This document shows, piece after piece, positions 52,441-60,978 of a stretch of 63,189 nt of DNA. The notes beneath the pieces were generated by a model. It saw only the letters and a list, made by a program, of their open reading frames with translations, made no database searches and was not told the DNA's origin. Origin of the DNA: DATDAW01 sp036524675 (lineage in GTDB: Bacteria; Verrucomicrobiota; Verrucomicrobiia; Chthoniobacterales; DASVRZ01); assembly GCA_036524675.1 (NCBI GenBank), contig DATDBU010000059.1, positions 1 through 63,189 of the forward strand, read 5' to 3'. A program made the translations under genes and the position numbers. Numbering within the stretch: the stretch's first letter is position 1; each line of letters opens with the position of its first letter.

Positions 52441-53709
52441 CTAAATAGACTGCCGAATCTCTCTCGCAGCCCTTTTGCCGGATTCCATCGCTCCGTGCAC
52501 GGTGCCGCTGCTTCCTCCGGTGTCCGTCGCCTCGCCTGCAAAGAAGACCTTGCCATCCAACGACTTGGCGAGCGCCACTCGATGTTCCGGCAAGGTGTCC
52601 GTCGTCGGATAGCTATAAAGCCCGCGCACAAATGTTTCTGCTCCCCAGTCCGCGACGAAACCGTTCTCAAATGATCGTGTTGCGATCCCTGAGCCAAAAA
52701 TTTCATCCAATTCTTTCACGGCAAACTCAACCGGATCGATACCAATCCTCGCCAACGTTTCCGCCTTGGAACCTCCGATAAACGCCGTTAACACGGCAGC
52801 GTCTGGCGATTTTCCCTTACCTGGAGCCCAGAACTGCGGCAAAAGACCGTCCGCGTGAAGGAAATACATGTTTTCGTCCCAAAATCGGATCCGGAACTTG
52901 AGCAAAATTTTCATGCCCGTATCCATCCCGATCGACTGGAGCGCGTTCGCTTTTTCTGCTGGTAGCACCGGATCGAAATCCACGATTCCAGCTCGCAACG
53001 CCGCGACCGAAGCAGTCACGATGACCGCTCTTGCCTCGATGCGTTCTCCATCTGCGAGGCGTACTGCTGGCGAACGCTGCCAGTCAATCGCCTTAACGAT
53101 CGTCTTCCGCCGGATCCGATCGTTCAACCGTGCAATGAGGGGTTCGAACAACTCCAAATACCTGCCGCGCAGTGTGTAGTTCGTCTCGCGAGCCTCCCAG
53201 CCCCTTTCGTAGTTCGTAAATCCGCGTATCGCCAGCCGGTCCAATGTCGTCCCGTGCTCCACGCCCAATCGCGAATCCAGATAGTGCCAGGTCCGTCGTG
53301 GAAAATGCGACCGAATGAGATATTCCTGGACCGTCCAATTTTCGCCATTGTAGAAACCCAATCGATCGATAAGCCCGAATGCGCGAGCCACGTCCGAGTC
53401 TTTTGCAGCTTGATCGAGAAATCGCAGCTCTCCATCGAGCCGCAGCATGTCATTCGTCGAGAAATGCTGCAGCGTTTCGATTTTTGATCCGAACGATTTC
53501 GCCAGAGTCTGCACGGCATTGACCGGTCCGTGGATTTCCTCCGCGCCCAACTCAATCGGAAAATCGGCAAATCCTTCGAGTGCACGAACCCTTCCGCCGA
53601 CCTGGTCTGTCGCCTCCAGGATCACACATTCCATCCCCGCATCCGTGAGCATCTCGGCCGCGCATAGCCCTGCGACACCGGCGCCGATGATGAGAATGAG
53701 GTTCGCCAT
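52441..53709 (-). CDS. Flavin monoamine oxidase family protein
   Basis: A 422-aa FAD oxidase. The N-terminal dinucleotide motif is LIIGAGVAGLCAAEMLTDAG, followed by the GG doublet in GGRVRALEGFADFPIELGAEEIHG near residue 38, and the C-terminal FAD motif is VFFAGEATDTGGSSGTVHGAMESGKRAAREI near 385. GAEEIHG is the usual amine oxidase/PAO context. Substrate unknown (polyamines, or a carotenoid-type compound in more distant family members). It precedes the TetR gene by 96 nt and diverges from lpd. Confidence 0.88.
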   Translation of the reverse strand: MANLILIIGAGVAGLCAAEMLTDAGMECVILEATDQVGGRVRALEGFADFPIELGAEEIHGPVNAVQTLAKSFGSKIETLQHFSTNDMLRLDGELRFLDQAAKDSDVARAFGLIDRLGFYNGENWTVQEYLIRSHFPRRTWHYLDSRLGVEHGTTLDRLAIRGFTNYERGWEARETNYTLRGRYLELFEPLIARLNDRIRRKTIVKAIDWQRSPAVRLADGERIEARAVIVTASVAALRAGIVDFDPVLPAEKANALQSIGMDTGMKILLKFRIRFWDENMYFLHADGLLPQFWAPGKGKSPDAAVLTAFIGGSKAETLARIGIDPVEFAVKELDEIFGSGIATRSFENGFVADWGAETFVRGLYSYPTTDTLPEHRVALAKSLDGKVFFAGEATDTGGSSGTVHGAMESGKRAAREIRQSI

Positions 53710-53836
53710 GTGCGCCCGTTGTTATCCTGAAAACGGGACGCTGAAAACGATTAACCGGCGGCCTAATGGCAGATAATGCTTTCCCCCGTTTCCGCGTTTG
53801 ACTCCCGACTCATGAATACGCCATTTTGCAGGCCCT

Positions 53837-55225
53837 ATGGCCTCATACGACCTCATTGTTATCGGTGCCGGACCTGCCGGATACGTCGCTGCAATTAAAG
53901 CCGCGCAACTCGGCAAAAAGGTTGCCTGTGTCGAGAAAGAGCGCGGCGGCGGCACGTGCAACAACTGGGGCTGCATCCCCACTAAGGCGCTTCTCAAAAA
54001 CGCCGAACTTTACCACTCCATCACGCATCGTGCCGAAGAATTCGGTCTCAAAGTCGACGGCGTTTCGTACGATTGGGATAAAATCATCAAACGGTCGCGT
54101 GTTGTAAGCGATAAAGGCGCCGCCGGCGTCGATTACCTTTTCAAAAAAAATAAAATCGATTCCATTCGCGGCGAGGCTTCCGTCGACAAGCCAGGCCAGG
54201 TCAAAGTGAAACTCGCCGACGGCAAGGAGGAGACCCTCACTGCTCCGAAAATCCTTATCGCGACGGGGTGCGTCTCGCGGCCGCTGCCTGGGCTTGATTT
54301 TAACGGGACAACCGTCATCGGCTCCAAGGAAGCGCTCGCCCTTCCTACACAGCCGAAATCCATTGCCATCATCGGCGCTGGCGCAATTGGCGTGGAGTTT
54401 GCCTATTTCTTCAACGCCTTCGGCAGCACGGTTACGATTATCGAAATGTTGCCGAACTTGTTGCCAATCGAAGACACGGAAGTCTCGCAGGCATTGGAAA
54501 AGGCATTCGCCAAACAAGGCATTACCGCATTGACCGGTCACAAGACCACCAAGACCGAAGTTAGTGACAAGGGCGTCAAGATCACCGTCGAGGATGCCAA
54601 AGGCGCATCCAAAGTCGTGGAGGCCGACATCGTTCTCATTGCCATCGGCATCCAGCCACTCCTTCCCGGGGGGTCGCTGAAATTCGAATCGGTGAAGGGT
54701 TACATCCAAACCAATGACCGCTACGAAACCAGCGTCCCCGGTATTTACGCTGCTGGCGACATTATTGGACCACCATGGCTCGCGCACGTTGCCAGTTACG
54801 AGGCCGTTCAGGCGGTCGAAGGTATGTTTGTCCCGGGATTCAAGCCGAAAAAAGTGACCATTTTCCCCGGGTGCACCTATTGCCACCCGCAGGTCGCCAG
54901 CGTTGGACTTACCGAACGCGCGGCGAAGGAAAAGGGCCTGAAATTCAAGGTGGGCAAATTCCCGTTCTCCGCTTTGGGCAAGGCTCGGGCGATCAGCGAA
55001 AGCGATGGATTTGTAAAACTCGTTATCGGCGAACCGCATGATCGGATCCTGGGGGCGCACATCATCGGCGCGGAAGCCACCGAGCTGATTGGCGAACTTG
55101 GTCTGGCCATCAATTCGGAACTGACTTTGGAGGAGATCGAAGCCACGATTCACGCGCACCCGACGTTGAGTGAAGGCGTGAAAGAAGCCTCCGAAGTGGC
55201 TGGGGGGCGGGCGATCCACATTTAG
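53837..55225 (+). CDS. lpd: Dihydrolipoyl dehydrogenase (E3)
   Basis: A 462-aa flavin disulfide reductase that reoxidises lipoamide for 2-oxoacid complexes, including the E2 encoded at 16.3 kb. The N-terminal FAD motif is IVIGAGPAGYVAAIKAAQLG; the redox pair is GGTCNNWGCIPTKALL near residue 40 (usually GGTCLNVGCIP). NAD binding is IAIIGAGAIGVEFAYFF near 180, the second FAD motif GIYAAGDI near 305, and the C-terminal His-Glu pair HAHPTLSEGVKEA near 440. Single gene with its own upstream region. An opposite-strand frame of 458 aa over it is a shadow. Confidence 0.95.
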   Translation: MASYDLIVIGAGPAGYVAAIKAAQLGKKVACVEKERGGGTCNNWGCIPTKALLKNAELYHSITHRAEEFGLKVDGVSYDWDKIIKRSRVVSDKGAAGVDYLFKKNKIDSIRGEASVDKPGQVKVKLADGKEETLTAPKILIATGCVSRPLPGLDFNGTTVIGSKEALALPTQPKSIAIIGAGAIGVEFAYFFNAFGSTVTIIEMLPNLLPIEDTEVSQALEKAFAKQGITALTGHKTTKTEVSDKGVKITVEDAKGASKVVEADIVLIAIGIQPLLPGGSLKFESVKGYIQTNDRYETSVPGIYAAGDIIGPPWLAHVASYEAVQAVEGMFVPGFKPKKVTIFPGCTYCHPQVASVGLTERAAKEKGLKFKVGKFPFSALGKARAISESDGFVKLVIGEPHDRILGAHIIGAEATELIGELGLAINSELTLEEIEATIHAHPTLSEGVKEASEVAGGRAIHI

Positions 55226-55252
55226 GAGAGGCTGAAGGCAGCGCCATTCTTA

Positions 55253-55282
55253 TATAGGTCCTATTAGTCCATAGGACCTATA
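55253..55282. promoter_or_regulatory. Perfect 12-bp inverted repeat between lpd and gbsR-like gene
   Basis: TATAGGTCCTAT (55253-55264) and ATAGGACCTATA (55271-55282) flank the 6-nt spacer TAGTCC, followed by AATTTTCTC. It may be a terminator for lpd or a dimeric operator; both fit. Confidence 0.5.
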
Positions 55283-55304
55283 ATTTTCTCTTGTCTCGCT
55301 AGAA

Positions 55305-55324
55305 CTTTCAGTCTTTACTGAAAG
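55305..55324. promoter_or_regulatory. Operator O1, CTTTCAG-N6-CTGAAAG, before the GbsR-like gene
   Basis: Perfect 7-bp arms with spacer TCTTTA, ending 4 nt before the ATG at 55329. A 20-nt copy with 17 of 20 identical positions occurs before the next gene (55887-55904). Confidence 0.6.
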
Positions 55325-55328
55325 CATT

Positions 55329-55862
55329 ATGAGTGATGCCTCTGTGGATCCTGCTGGCGAGCTCCATACTGCACGCGACGAGTTCGTCGCCCAGTGGGGG
55401 GCCATCGGCAATGCATGGGGGATCAACCGCACGATGGCTCAAATCCACGCGTTGCTCATTACCGCACCCGCGCCGATGAGCACGGACGAAGTCATGGATG
55501 ACCTCAAAATCAGCCGGGGCAACGCCAACGGTAATCTGCGTGAACTCGTGAGCTGGGGCCTGATCCGCAGCGTCCTACGTAGGGGCGACCGCAAGGAGTA
55601 TTTCGAGGCGGAGAAAGACGTTTGGAAGATGTTTTGCGCCATCACGCGTGAACGCCGCCGGCGAGAGGTTTCCCCCGCCATCGACGTTCTTCGCAACGTC
55701 GTCGCCCGTTCTGCCAGCATCGAGTCTCCCGCCGCTGCCGCTTTCAACGAGCAAGTTGCCACAATCCTCAGCTTTCTGGAGACCGCCGACAGCGTCATGG
55801 AAAAAGTCGCCCGCTCCGAGCAAAACTCCATCCTGCCTTGGGCGCTCAAATTCCTCAAATAA
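55329..55862 (+). CDS. GbsR/MarR-type transcriptional regulator
   Basis: A 177-aa winged-helix regulator of the GbsR group (GbsR controls glycine betaine genes in Bacillus). The N-terminal region (FVAQWGAIGNAWGINRTMAQIHALLI) and the wing (MSTDEVMDDLKISRGNANGNLRELVSWGLI) near residues 50-90 match; SRGNANGNLRELV is the recognition helix. It lies between two identical-type palindromes: one before it (autoregulation) and one before the epimerase gene that follows. The ligand cannot be told. Confidence 0.85.
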   Translation: MSDASVDPAGELHTARDEFVAQWGAIGNAWGINRTMAQIHALLITAPAPMSTDEVMDDLKISRGNANGNLRELVSWGLIRSVLRRGDRKEYFEAEKDVWKMFCAITRERRRREVSPAIDVLRNVVARSASIESPAAAAFNEQVATILSFLETADSVMEKVARSEQNSILPWALKFLK

Positions 55863-55886
55863 CACGCCTTTTTATTTAGCCATTAC

Positions 55887-55904
55887 TTTCAGTTCTTCCT
55901 GAAA
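55887..55904. promoter_or_regulatory. Operator O2, TTTCAG-N6-CTGAAA, before the epimerase gene
   Basis: TTTCAG (55887-55892), spacer TTCTTC, CTGAAA (55899-55904), 11 nt before the ATG at 55916. Same arms, same spacer length as operator O1. Confidence 0.6.
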
Positions 55905-55915
55905 CTCTCATTCTT

Positions 55916-56902
55916 ATGATTCCTCGAAAACTCATTATCCCCGGAGGCTACGGTTATTTAGGCCGCTTCCTCACAAAATATCTGGCCGGTCACGGCCATG
56001 AAGTCGTCGTGCTGACTCGGAACTCTGTCCTTGGAGGGACCGCGCGCCAAAGTCGGAGTGACGCCTCTGACACGGAAATACGTTGTGTCTCTTGGGACGG
56101 AACGACGCCCGGGGCATGGATCACCGAACTGGAAAACGCCGACGCCGTCATCAATCTCGCCGGACGCAGCGTTAACTGCCGCTATAATCGTTGCAACAAA
56201 CAAGTGATCTATGATTCCCGGCTCAAATCGACAGCGGTGTTAGGTAAGGCCATCGCCGCGTGTTCGCATCCTCCGAAAGTATGGATCAATAGCAGTACCG
56301 CGACCATCTACCGCCATGCGGAGGATCGCGAGATGGACGAACTGACAGGCGAAATCGGCCACGGCTTTTCGGTAGATGTCGCACAAAAATGGGAGGCTGC
56401 TTTGAACAACGCACAAACTCGGCAGACCCGCAAAGTCGCTCTTCGCAGCGCGATGGTCATGGGGCCTGGAAATGACGGCGTTTTCGAAGCGTTTCATCGG
56501 TTGGTAAGATGGAAGTTAGGTGGAGCACAGGGGAATGGACGCCAGTTTGTTTCCTGGATCCACTGGCAGGATTTCGTCAGGGCCATTGAATGGATCATCG
56601 AAAACGAATCGTTGAGTGGTCCCGTGAATGTCGCGTCGCTGAAGCCTCTAACGAACCGCGAGTTCATGAAAACATTGCGCGAAGCCGACCGCGAAAGCAT
56701 AGGTCTTTCCACGCCCGGCTGGCTGCTCGAGATCGGGGCGGTGTTCCTTAGGACGGAAACAGAGTTGGTGCTTAAGAGCCGTCGCGTCATACCAAGCCGT
56801 TTGTTAGCCAGTGGATTCATCTTTAACCACACGCACTGGTCCGGTGCCGTCCGCGATCTCCTGAAGCAGCCGATGCATCCGCTGCTGATGCTTGATGCTT
56901 GA
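55916..56902 (+). CDS. TIGR01777-type NAD(P)-dependent epimerase (YfcH-like)
   Basis: A 328-aa extended SDR protein. The N-terminal nucleotide motif is LIIPGGYGYLGRFLTKYLAG (GxGxxG variant GGYGYLG), NLAGRSVNCRYN near residue 80 and SSTATIYRH near 125 mark the substrate side, and the C-terminal DUF1731-like block FMKTLREADRESIGLSTPGWLLEIGAVFLRTETELVLKSRRVIP carries the family signature LRTETELVLKSRRV. Function in the family is unknown. Its upstream palindrome matches that of the GbsR gene just before it, so the regulator probably controls it. Confidence 0.85.
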   Translation: MIPRKLIIPGGYGYLGRFLTKYLAGHGHEVVVLTRNSVLGGTARQSRSDASDTEIRCVSWDGTTPGAWITELENADAVINLAGRSVNCRYNRCNKQVIYDSRLKSTAVLGKAIAACSHPPKVWINSSTATIYRHAEDREMDELTGEIGHGFSVDVAQKWEAALNNAQTRQTRKVALRSAMVMGPGNDGVFEAFHRLVRWKLGGAQGNGRQFVSWIHWQDFVRAIEWIIENESLSGPVNVASLKPLTNREFMKTLREADRESIGLSTPGWLLEIGAVFLRTETELVLKSRRVIPSRLLASGFIFNHTHWSGAVRDLLKQPMHPLLMLDA

Positions 56903-57060
56903 TTCCTCGAATTGCTTTCACCTCCCTCCAAAATAATTCCTCAGTTAGGTCAAAAGCGTTGATAGCTGCCGCGCGCTCCAGAACGACAGCATGAGCGCCG
57001 CTGCTCGCGAAACTCGAAAGCACGTGACCTTCGCGGACCTGTGAATTACAACACGGAACC

Positions 57061-58755
57061 GTGTCCCGGACTCTTGCGATTGCTACTTACCTGGTCGTGG
57101 CTGTGTTCTTTGGCGCGTTTTTCATTTATCCGACGGTGCTCACCGTTGGTGGAGCCTTCCTGGATGCGCGAGGCGGGTTGACGCTGGATTACATTTTGGA
57201 GGTTTTCCGGAATCCGTTGTATCGCGATGGATTGATCAACGCATTCCTGCTGGCATTGGCGAGTACGGCGGGGACGATCGCGATTGCACTACCGCTGGCG
57301 TGGCTGTCGGACCGATTTGAATTTCCCGGGAAAAGATGGCTGACGGCGCTCGTGTTGGTGCCGATGATTTTACCGCCTTTCGTGGGGGCCATCGGATTGA
57401 AGCAGATCCTTGGTCTGCACGGAGCCTTGAACGCTTTGCTGGTGAAAATTGGGCTCGTGGCACCGGAGAACGCGTTCGATTGGTTGGGCGAAGGACGGTT
57501 TTGGGGCGTCGTCATTCTGAATACGCTTCATTTGTATCCCATTCTGTTTTTGAATCTTACGGCGGTGCTGGCAAATGTGGATCCAGCCCTGGATGAAGCG
57601 GCCGAGAACCTGGGTTCTACGGGTTTCAGAAAATTCCGGAAAGTAACGCTACCGTTGATCATGCCAGGGTTTTTTGCGGGCGGAACTATCGTCTTCATCT
57701 GGGCGTTCACGGAACTGGGCGTGCCGTTGATGTTCGACTACACGCGTGTGACGCCGGTGCAGATTTTTTATGGAATCAAGGACATCGCAGGGAATCCGTT
57801 TCCCTATGCATTGGTGGCGGTGATGCTGGGCAGTACGGTGTTGCTGTATTTGCTGAGCAAGGTGCTCTTCGGGCGGAGTTCCCATGCAATGATGGCGAAG
57901 GCAACGACGGCGGGCGGCGCCCGGCAGGGAGGAAGAGCCACCACCTTGGTATGCCTGACGGCGTTTTCCGCGGTAACCGCGTTGGCGATCCTGCCACATC
58001 TCGGAGTCGTTCTTGTCGCGTTCTCCGGAGACTGGTATGACAGCGTTTTGCCGAACCAGTTTGGGCTGGAGCATTTTCAGACGGCGTTGGGACATGCCCT
58101 GACCGTGCCGTCCATCGGCAACAGTCTGAAATACGCGGCGATTGCGACGGGATTCGATCTGATCGTCGGGACGGCGATTGCGTATGTTGTTGTCCGAACA
58201 GAACTTCCCGGGCGAAATCTGCTCGATGCGACGGCGATGCTGCCGCTGGCCGTGCCGGGATTAGTGCTGGCGTTCGGATATCTGGCGATGACGCAGGAAG
58301 GGAAGCCGTTCGCTTGGATGAATCCGGTCAATAATCCCACGCTTCTTCTGTGCGTGGCATACGCCGTGCGCCGGCTGCCTTACGTCGTGCGCGCAGCTGC
58401 CGCCGGCTTCCAGCAAACGAGCGTGACGTTGGAGGAGGCGGCCCAAAACCTCGGCGCATCGCCCCTGCGCACCTTATGGAAAGTTACTTTGCCGCTCATC
58501 ACGGCAAATCTTTTGGCGGGTGGCTTGCTGGCATTTTCATTCGCGATGCTAGAAGTGTCGGATTCGCTAATCCTTGCGCAAAAACAGCAATTTTTCCCGA
58601 TCACGAAAGCGATTTACGAACTTTCGATGCTTTTGGGCGATGGCCGTTTCGTAGCTGCGGCGCTGGGCGTATGGGCGATGGTTTTCCTCGGAACGACGAT
58701 CCTGGTTGCGAATGTGATTCTTGGGAAGAAATTGGGTTCGATTTTCCGAGTTTGA
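57061..58755 (+). CDS. ABC transporter permease with two fused domains (iron/spermidine type)
   Basis: A 564-aa protein with two binding-protein-dependent permease domains in one chain, as in FbpB/SfuB iron transporters. Each half has an EAA loop: DEAAENLGSTGFRKFRKVTLPLIMPG near residue 180 and EEAAQNLGASPLRTLWKVTLPLITAN near 460, contacting the ATPase. About 12 helices. GTG start at 57061. No binding protein or ATPase lies next to it, so partners must be elsewhere. Substrate most likely Fe(III) or a similar small solute, by family. Confidence 0.87.
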   Translation: MSRTLAIATYLVVAVFFGAFFIYPTVLTVGGAFLDARGGLTLDYILEVFRNPLYRDGLINAFLLALASTAGTIAIALPLAWLSDRFEFPGKRWLTALVLVPMILPPFVGAIGLKQILGLHGALNALLVKIGLVAPENAFDWLGEGRFWGVVILNTLHLYPILFLNLTAVLANVDPALDEAAENLGSTGFRKFRKVTLPLIMPGFFAGGTIVFIWAFTELGVPLMFDYTRVTPVQIFYGIKDIAGNPFPYALVAVMLGSTVLLYLLSKVLFGRSSHAMMAKATTAGGARQGGRATTLVCLTAFSAVTALAILPHLGVVLVAFSGDWYDSVLPNQFGLEHFQTALGHALTVPSIGNSLKYAAIATGFDLIVGTAIAYVVVRTELPGRNLLDATAMLPLAVPGLVLAFGYLAMTQEGKPFAWMNPVNNPTLLLCVAYAVRRLPYVVRAAAAGFQQTSVTLEEAAQNLGASPLRTLWKVTLPLITANLLAGGLLAFSFAMLEVSDSLILAQKQQFFPITKAIYELSMLLGDGRFVAAALGVWAMVFLGTTILVANVILGKKLGSIFRV

Positions 58756-58798
58756 TTCGTCCTAAAACTTACAAACTTAAGACTTACGACTCTTGCCT

Positions 58799-59584
58799 AT
58801 GAACACGATGCACGAAGTGGACTACGAAATTCATGGAGACGACCTCCAATTTGTCGAGATCGAGCTCGATCCGCAGGAGGCCGCCGTCGCGGAAGCGGGG
58901 GCGATGATGTACATGGATGACGGGATCGCGATGCAGACGGTTTTTGGCGATGGATCGACCTCGCAAGGAAAGGGGCTGCTTGGCAGTCTGCTTGGGGCGG
59001 GAAAGCGGCTTCTGACCGGCGAGTCGCTCTTTACGACGGTTTTTCAGAATCAAGGCAACGCGAAAAAGCGGGTGGCGTTTGCGGCGCCGTATCCCGGACG
59101 GATCGTGCCGGTGCATTTGGCCGAGTTGGGCGGCGAATTGCTGGCACAAAAGGATTCTTTCCTCTGCGCGGCAAAAGGCGTTAGCCTTGGGATCGCCTTC
59201 CAGCGCAAGCTTGGCGTCGGACTCTTCGGCGGTGAAGGTTTCATCCTGCAACGGCTGCAAGGTGATGGTTGGACGTTTATCCACGCCGGCGGTGCGCTGA
59301 TTGAAAAAGAATTGCCACCGGGCCAGATTTTGCGCGTGGACACGGGCTGTCTCGTGGCATTCACACCAACGGTCAGCTATGACATCCAGATGGTGAAGGG
59401 CGTCAAGACAGCGTTTTTCGGCGGCGAAGGCCTCTTTTTTGCGACGCTACGCGGACCTGGGAAAGTATGGCTGCAGTCACTGCCGTTGAGCCGGCTTGCA
59501 GGAAGGATTCTGGCGGCATCCAGAGGCGGAATAGAAGAGGGGTCGATCCTTGGCGGGCTGGGAAATTTGATTGATGGGGAATAG
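58799..59584 (+). CDS. TIGR00266/AIM24 family protein
   Basis: A 261-aa protein of the AIM24 family, whose bacterial function is unknown. The core pattern is all-beta with Gly-rich turns: AVAEAGAMMYMDDGIAMQT near residue 35, GGEGFILQRLQGDGWTFIHAGG near 145 and TAFFGGEGLFFATLRGPGKVWLQSLP near 205 are typical. ATG at 58799 (MNTMHEVDYEIHG) is used; a TTG two codons earlier is unlikely. It begins 43 nt after the permease gene and may share a transcript with it. Confidence 0.88.
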   Translation: MNTMHEVDYEIHGDDLQFVEIELDPQEAAVAEAGAMMYMDDGIAMQTVFGDGSTSQGKGLLGSLLGAGKRLLTGESLFTTVFQNQGNAKKRVAFAAPYPGRIVPVHLAELGGELLAQKDSFLCAAKGVSLGIAFQRKLGVGLFGGEGFILQRLQGDGWTFIHAGGALIEKELPPGQILRVDTGCLVAFTPTVSYDIQMVKGVKTAFFGGEGLFFATLRGPGKVWLQSLPLSRLAGRILAASRGGIEEGSILGGLGNLIDGE

Positions 59585-59604
59585 GTTTCAGCTTTCAAGT
59601 TTCG

Positions 59605-60123
59605 GTGTTCAAGCTTGCCGTCATCGTTGCGCTCGTGGTTGGCGCGATTTTGGCTGCGGGCCACTTTCTGATGAATCGGTTTAATCCCATTCTACTGGGG
59701 ACAGCGAATCGGATTTTGGTCGAAAAATCGAAGCGTTCGATGAGCTTGTTCCGTGATGGGAGAATGTTGAAGGCATATTCCATTGCGCTGGGTCCCAACC
59801 CGCAGGGACACAAACAGCAGGAAAGCGATGGCCGGACGCCGGAAGGCATTTATTGGATCGACTGGCGGAATCCGCAGAGCAAATACCATCTTTCCCTGCA
59901 CATTTCGTATCCCAACGCCGAAGATGTGAAGTCTGCTGCTGCACGCGGCGTTTCACCAGGAGGCGATATCATGATTCACGGCTTGCCGAACGGTACGGAT
60001 TCCGGTGGAAAAGTCCCTCTCGCCCGGGACTGGACGGCAGGCTGCATCGCAGTGACGAACGCTGAAATCGAAGAAGTCTGGGCTGCTGTTCCAGACGGAG
60101 CAGAAATCGAGATTCTGCCGTAG
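59605..60123 (+). CDS. L,D-transpeptidase (YkuD domain), membrane-anchored
   Basis: A 172-aa protein with an N-terminal hydrophobic anchor (FKLAVIVALVVGAILAAGHF) and a YkuD/ErfK domain. The catalytic signature is IMIHGLPNG near residue 122 with His, and WTAGCIAVTNAEIEEVW near 145 with the nucleophilic Cys (usually S-x-G-C-I-R). ILVEKSKRSMSLFRDGRM is the typical first strand pair. It would crosslink or attach proteins to peptidoglycan in the periplasm. GTG start 20 nt after the AIM24 gene. Confidence 0.85.
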   Translation: MFKLAVIVALVVGAILAAGHFLMNRFNPILLGTANRILVEKSKRSMSLFRDGRMLKAYSIALGPNPQGHKQQESDGRTPEGIYWIDWRNPQSKYHLSLHISYPNAEDVKSAAARGVSPGGDIMIHGLPNGTDSGGKVPLARDWTAGCIAVTNAEIEEVWAAVPDGAEIEILP

Positions 60124-60207
60124 GCGAATCAGAGATGAGAAGGGTCAGCGCCGCGATCCTTCTTTGTGTTCCTTGCGTGCATCGTCGTTAAACTCCACCC
60201 TTCGCGC

Positions 60208-60963
60208 ATGGAACCGGATTACAAAGTCAAACTCGAGGTCTTCGAAGGGCCGCTTGATCTGCTGCTTTATCTGATCAAGCAGGACGAGATTGATATTTAC
60301 GATGTCACGATCGAGCGGATCACGACCCAATACCTGGCCTATATCGATGCTTTTAAAATGCTCGATCTCGACATCGCCGGCGATTTCCTGGTGATGGCGG
60401 CAAACCTCATTTATCTGAAAAGCCGTCGTTTGCTGCCGGTGAATCAGCAGCCCCCTGAAGAGGACGTCGAGGAAGAGGATCCGCGTTGGGATCTCATTCG
60501 ACAACTCATTGAATACAAGAAGTTTAAGGATGCCGCAGCGCATCTGCATCTGCGTGAAATCGAACAGGAGAACTTGATCGCTCGTTCGCCGGAGAAGCCA
60601 GACTTCGAAAAACAGGATCCATTGCTCGTCGGCGAGCTGGGTATTTTCGACCTCATCAATGCTTTTCAGAAAGTCTTGAAGCGGATCGACGCGAAACGGG
60701 AGGACCTACGCGAAATTTTCGAGGAGAACTTTACGGTTTCCGACAAGCTCGATTACATTCGCAAAGTAACCTCCGCGGGCGAGCCGATTAAATTTTCCGA
60801 GCTGTTTGCCAACGCCGCATCGCGCACAGAAGTTGTCGTTACGTTTCTTGCATTGCTGGAGTTGATTCGAATGAAACTCCTGCGCGTGCTGCAGCCGGAA
60901 TCGTTCGCGGAAATCGAAATTCATCGCGTGACGGATGCGCCAGCTTATTTCGGAGCGACCTGA
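60208..60963 (+). CDS. scpA: Segregation and condensation protein A
   Basis: A 251-aa kleisin that bridges SMC heads in the SMC-ScpAB condensin. N-terminal YKVKLEVFEGPLDLLLYLIKQDEIDIYDV and DFLVMAANLIYLKSRRLLP near residue 60 are the family blocks; the C-terminal winged helix is SRTEVVVTFLALLELIRMKLLRV near 210. An acidic insert EEDVEEEDPRWD lies in the middle. ATG at 60208 is used. ScpB and smc are not in the window. Condensin is loaded at parS by ParB, so this gene fits the parS/origin region. Confidence 0.93.
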   Translation: MEPDYKVKLEVFEGPLDLLLYLIKQDEIDIYDVTIERITTQYLAYIDAFKMLDLDIAGDFLVMAANLIYLKSRRLLPVNQQPPEEDVEEEDPRWDLIRQLIEYKKFKDAAAHLHLREIEQENLIARSPEKPDFEKQDPLLVGELGIFDLINAFQKVLKRIDAKREDLREIFEENFTVSDKLDYIRKVTSAGEPIKFSELFANAASRTEVVVTFLALLELIRMKLLRVLQPESFAEIEIHRVTDAPAYFGAT

Positions 60964-60978
60964 TTTCTTATCAATGCA

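Noticed and set aside
53843..55219. 458-aa open frame antisense to lpd
   Set aside because: It has no family motifs and mirrors the codon pattern of the clear lpd gene; a shadow frame.
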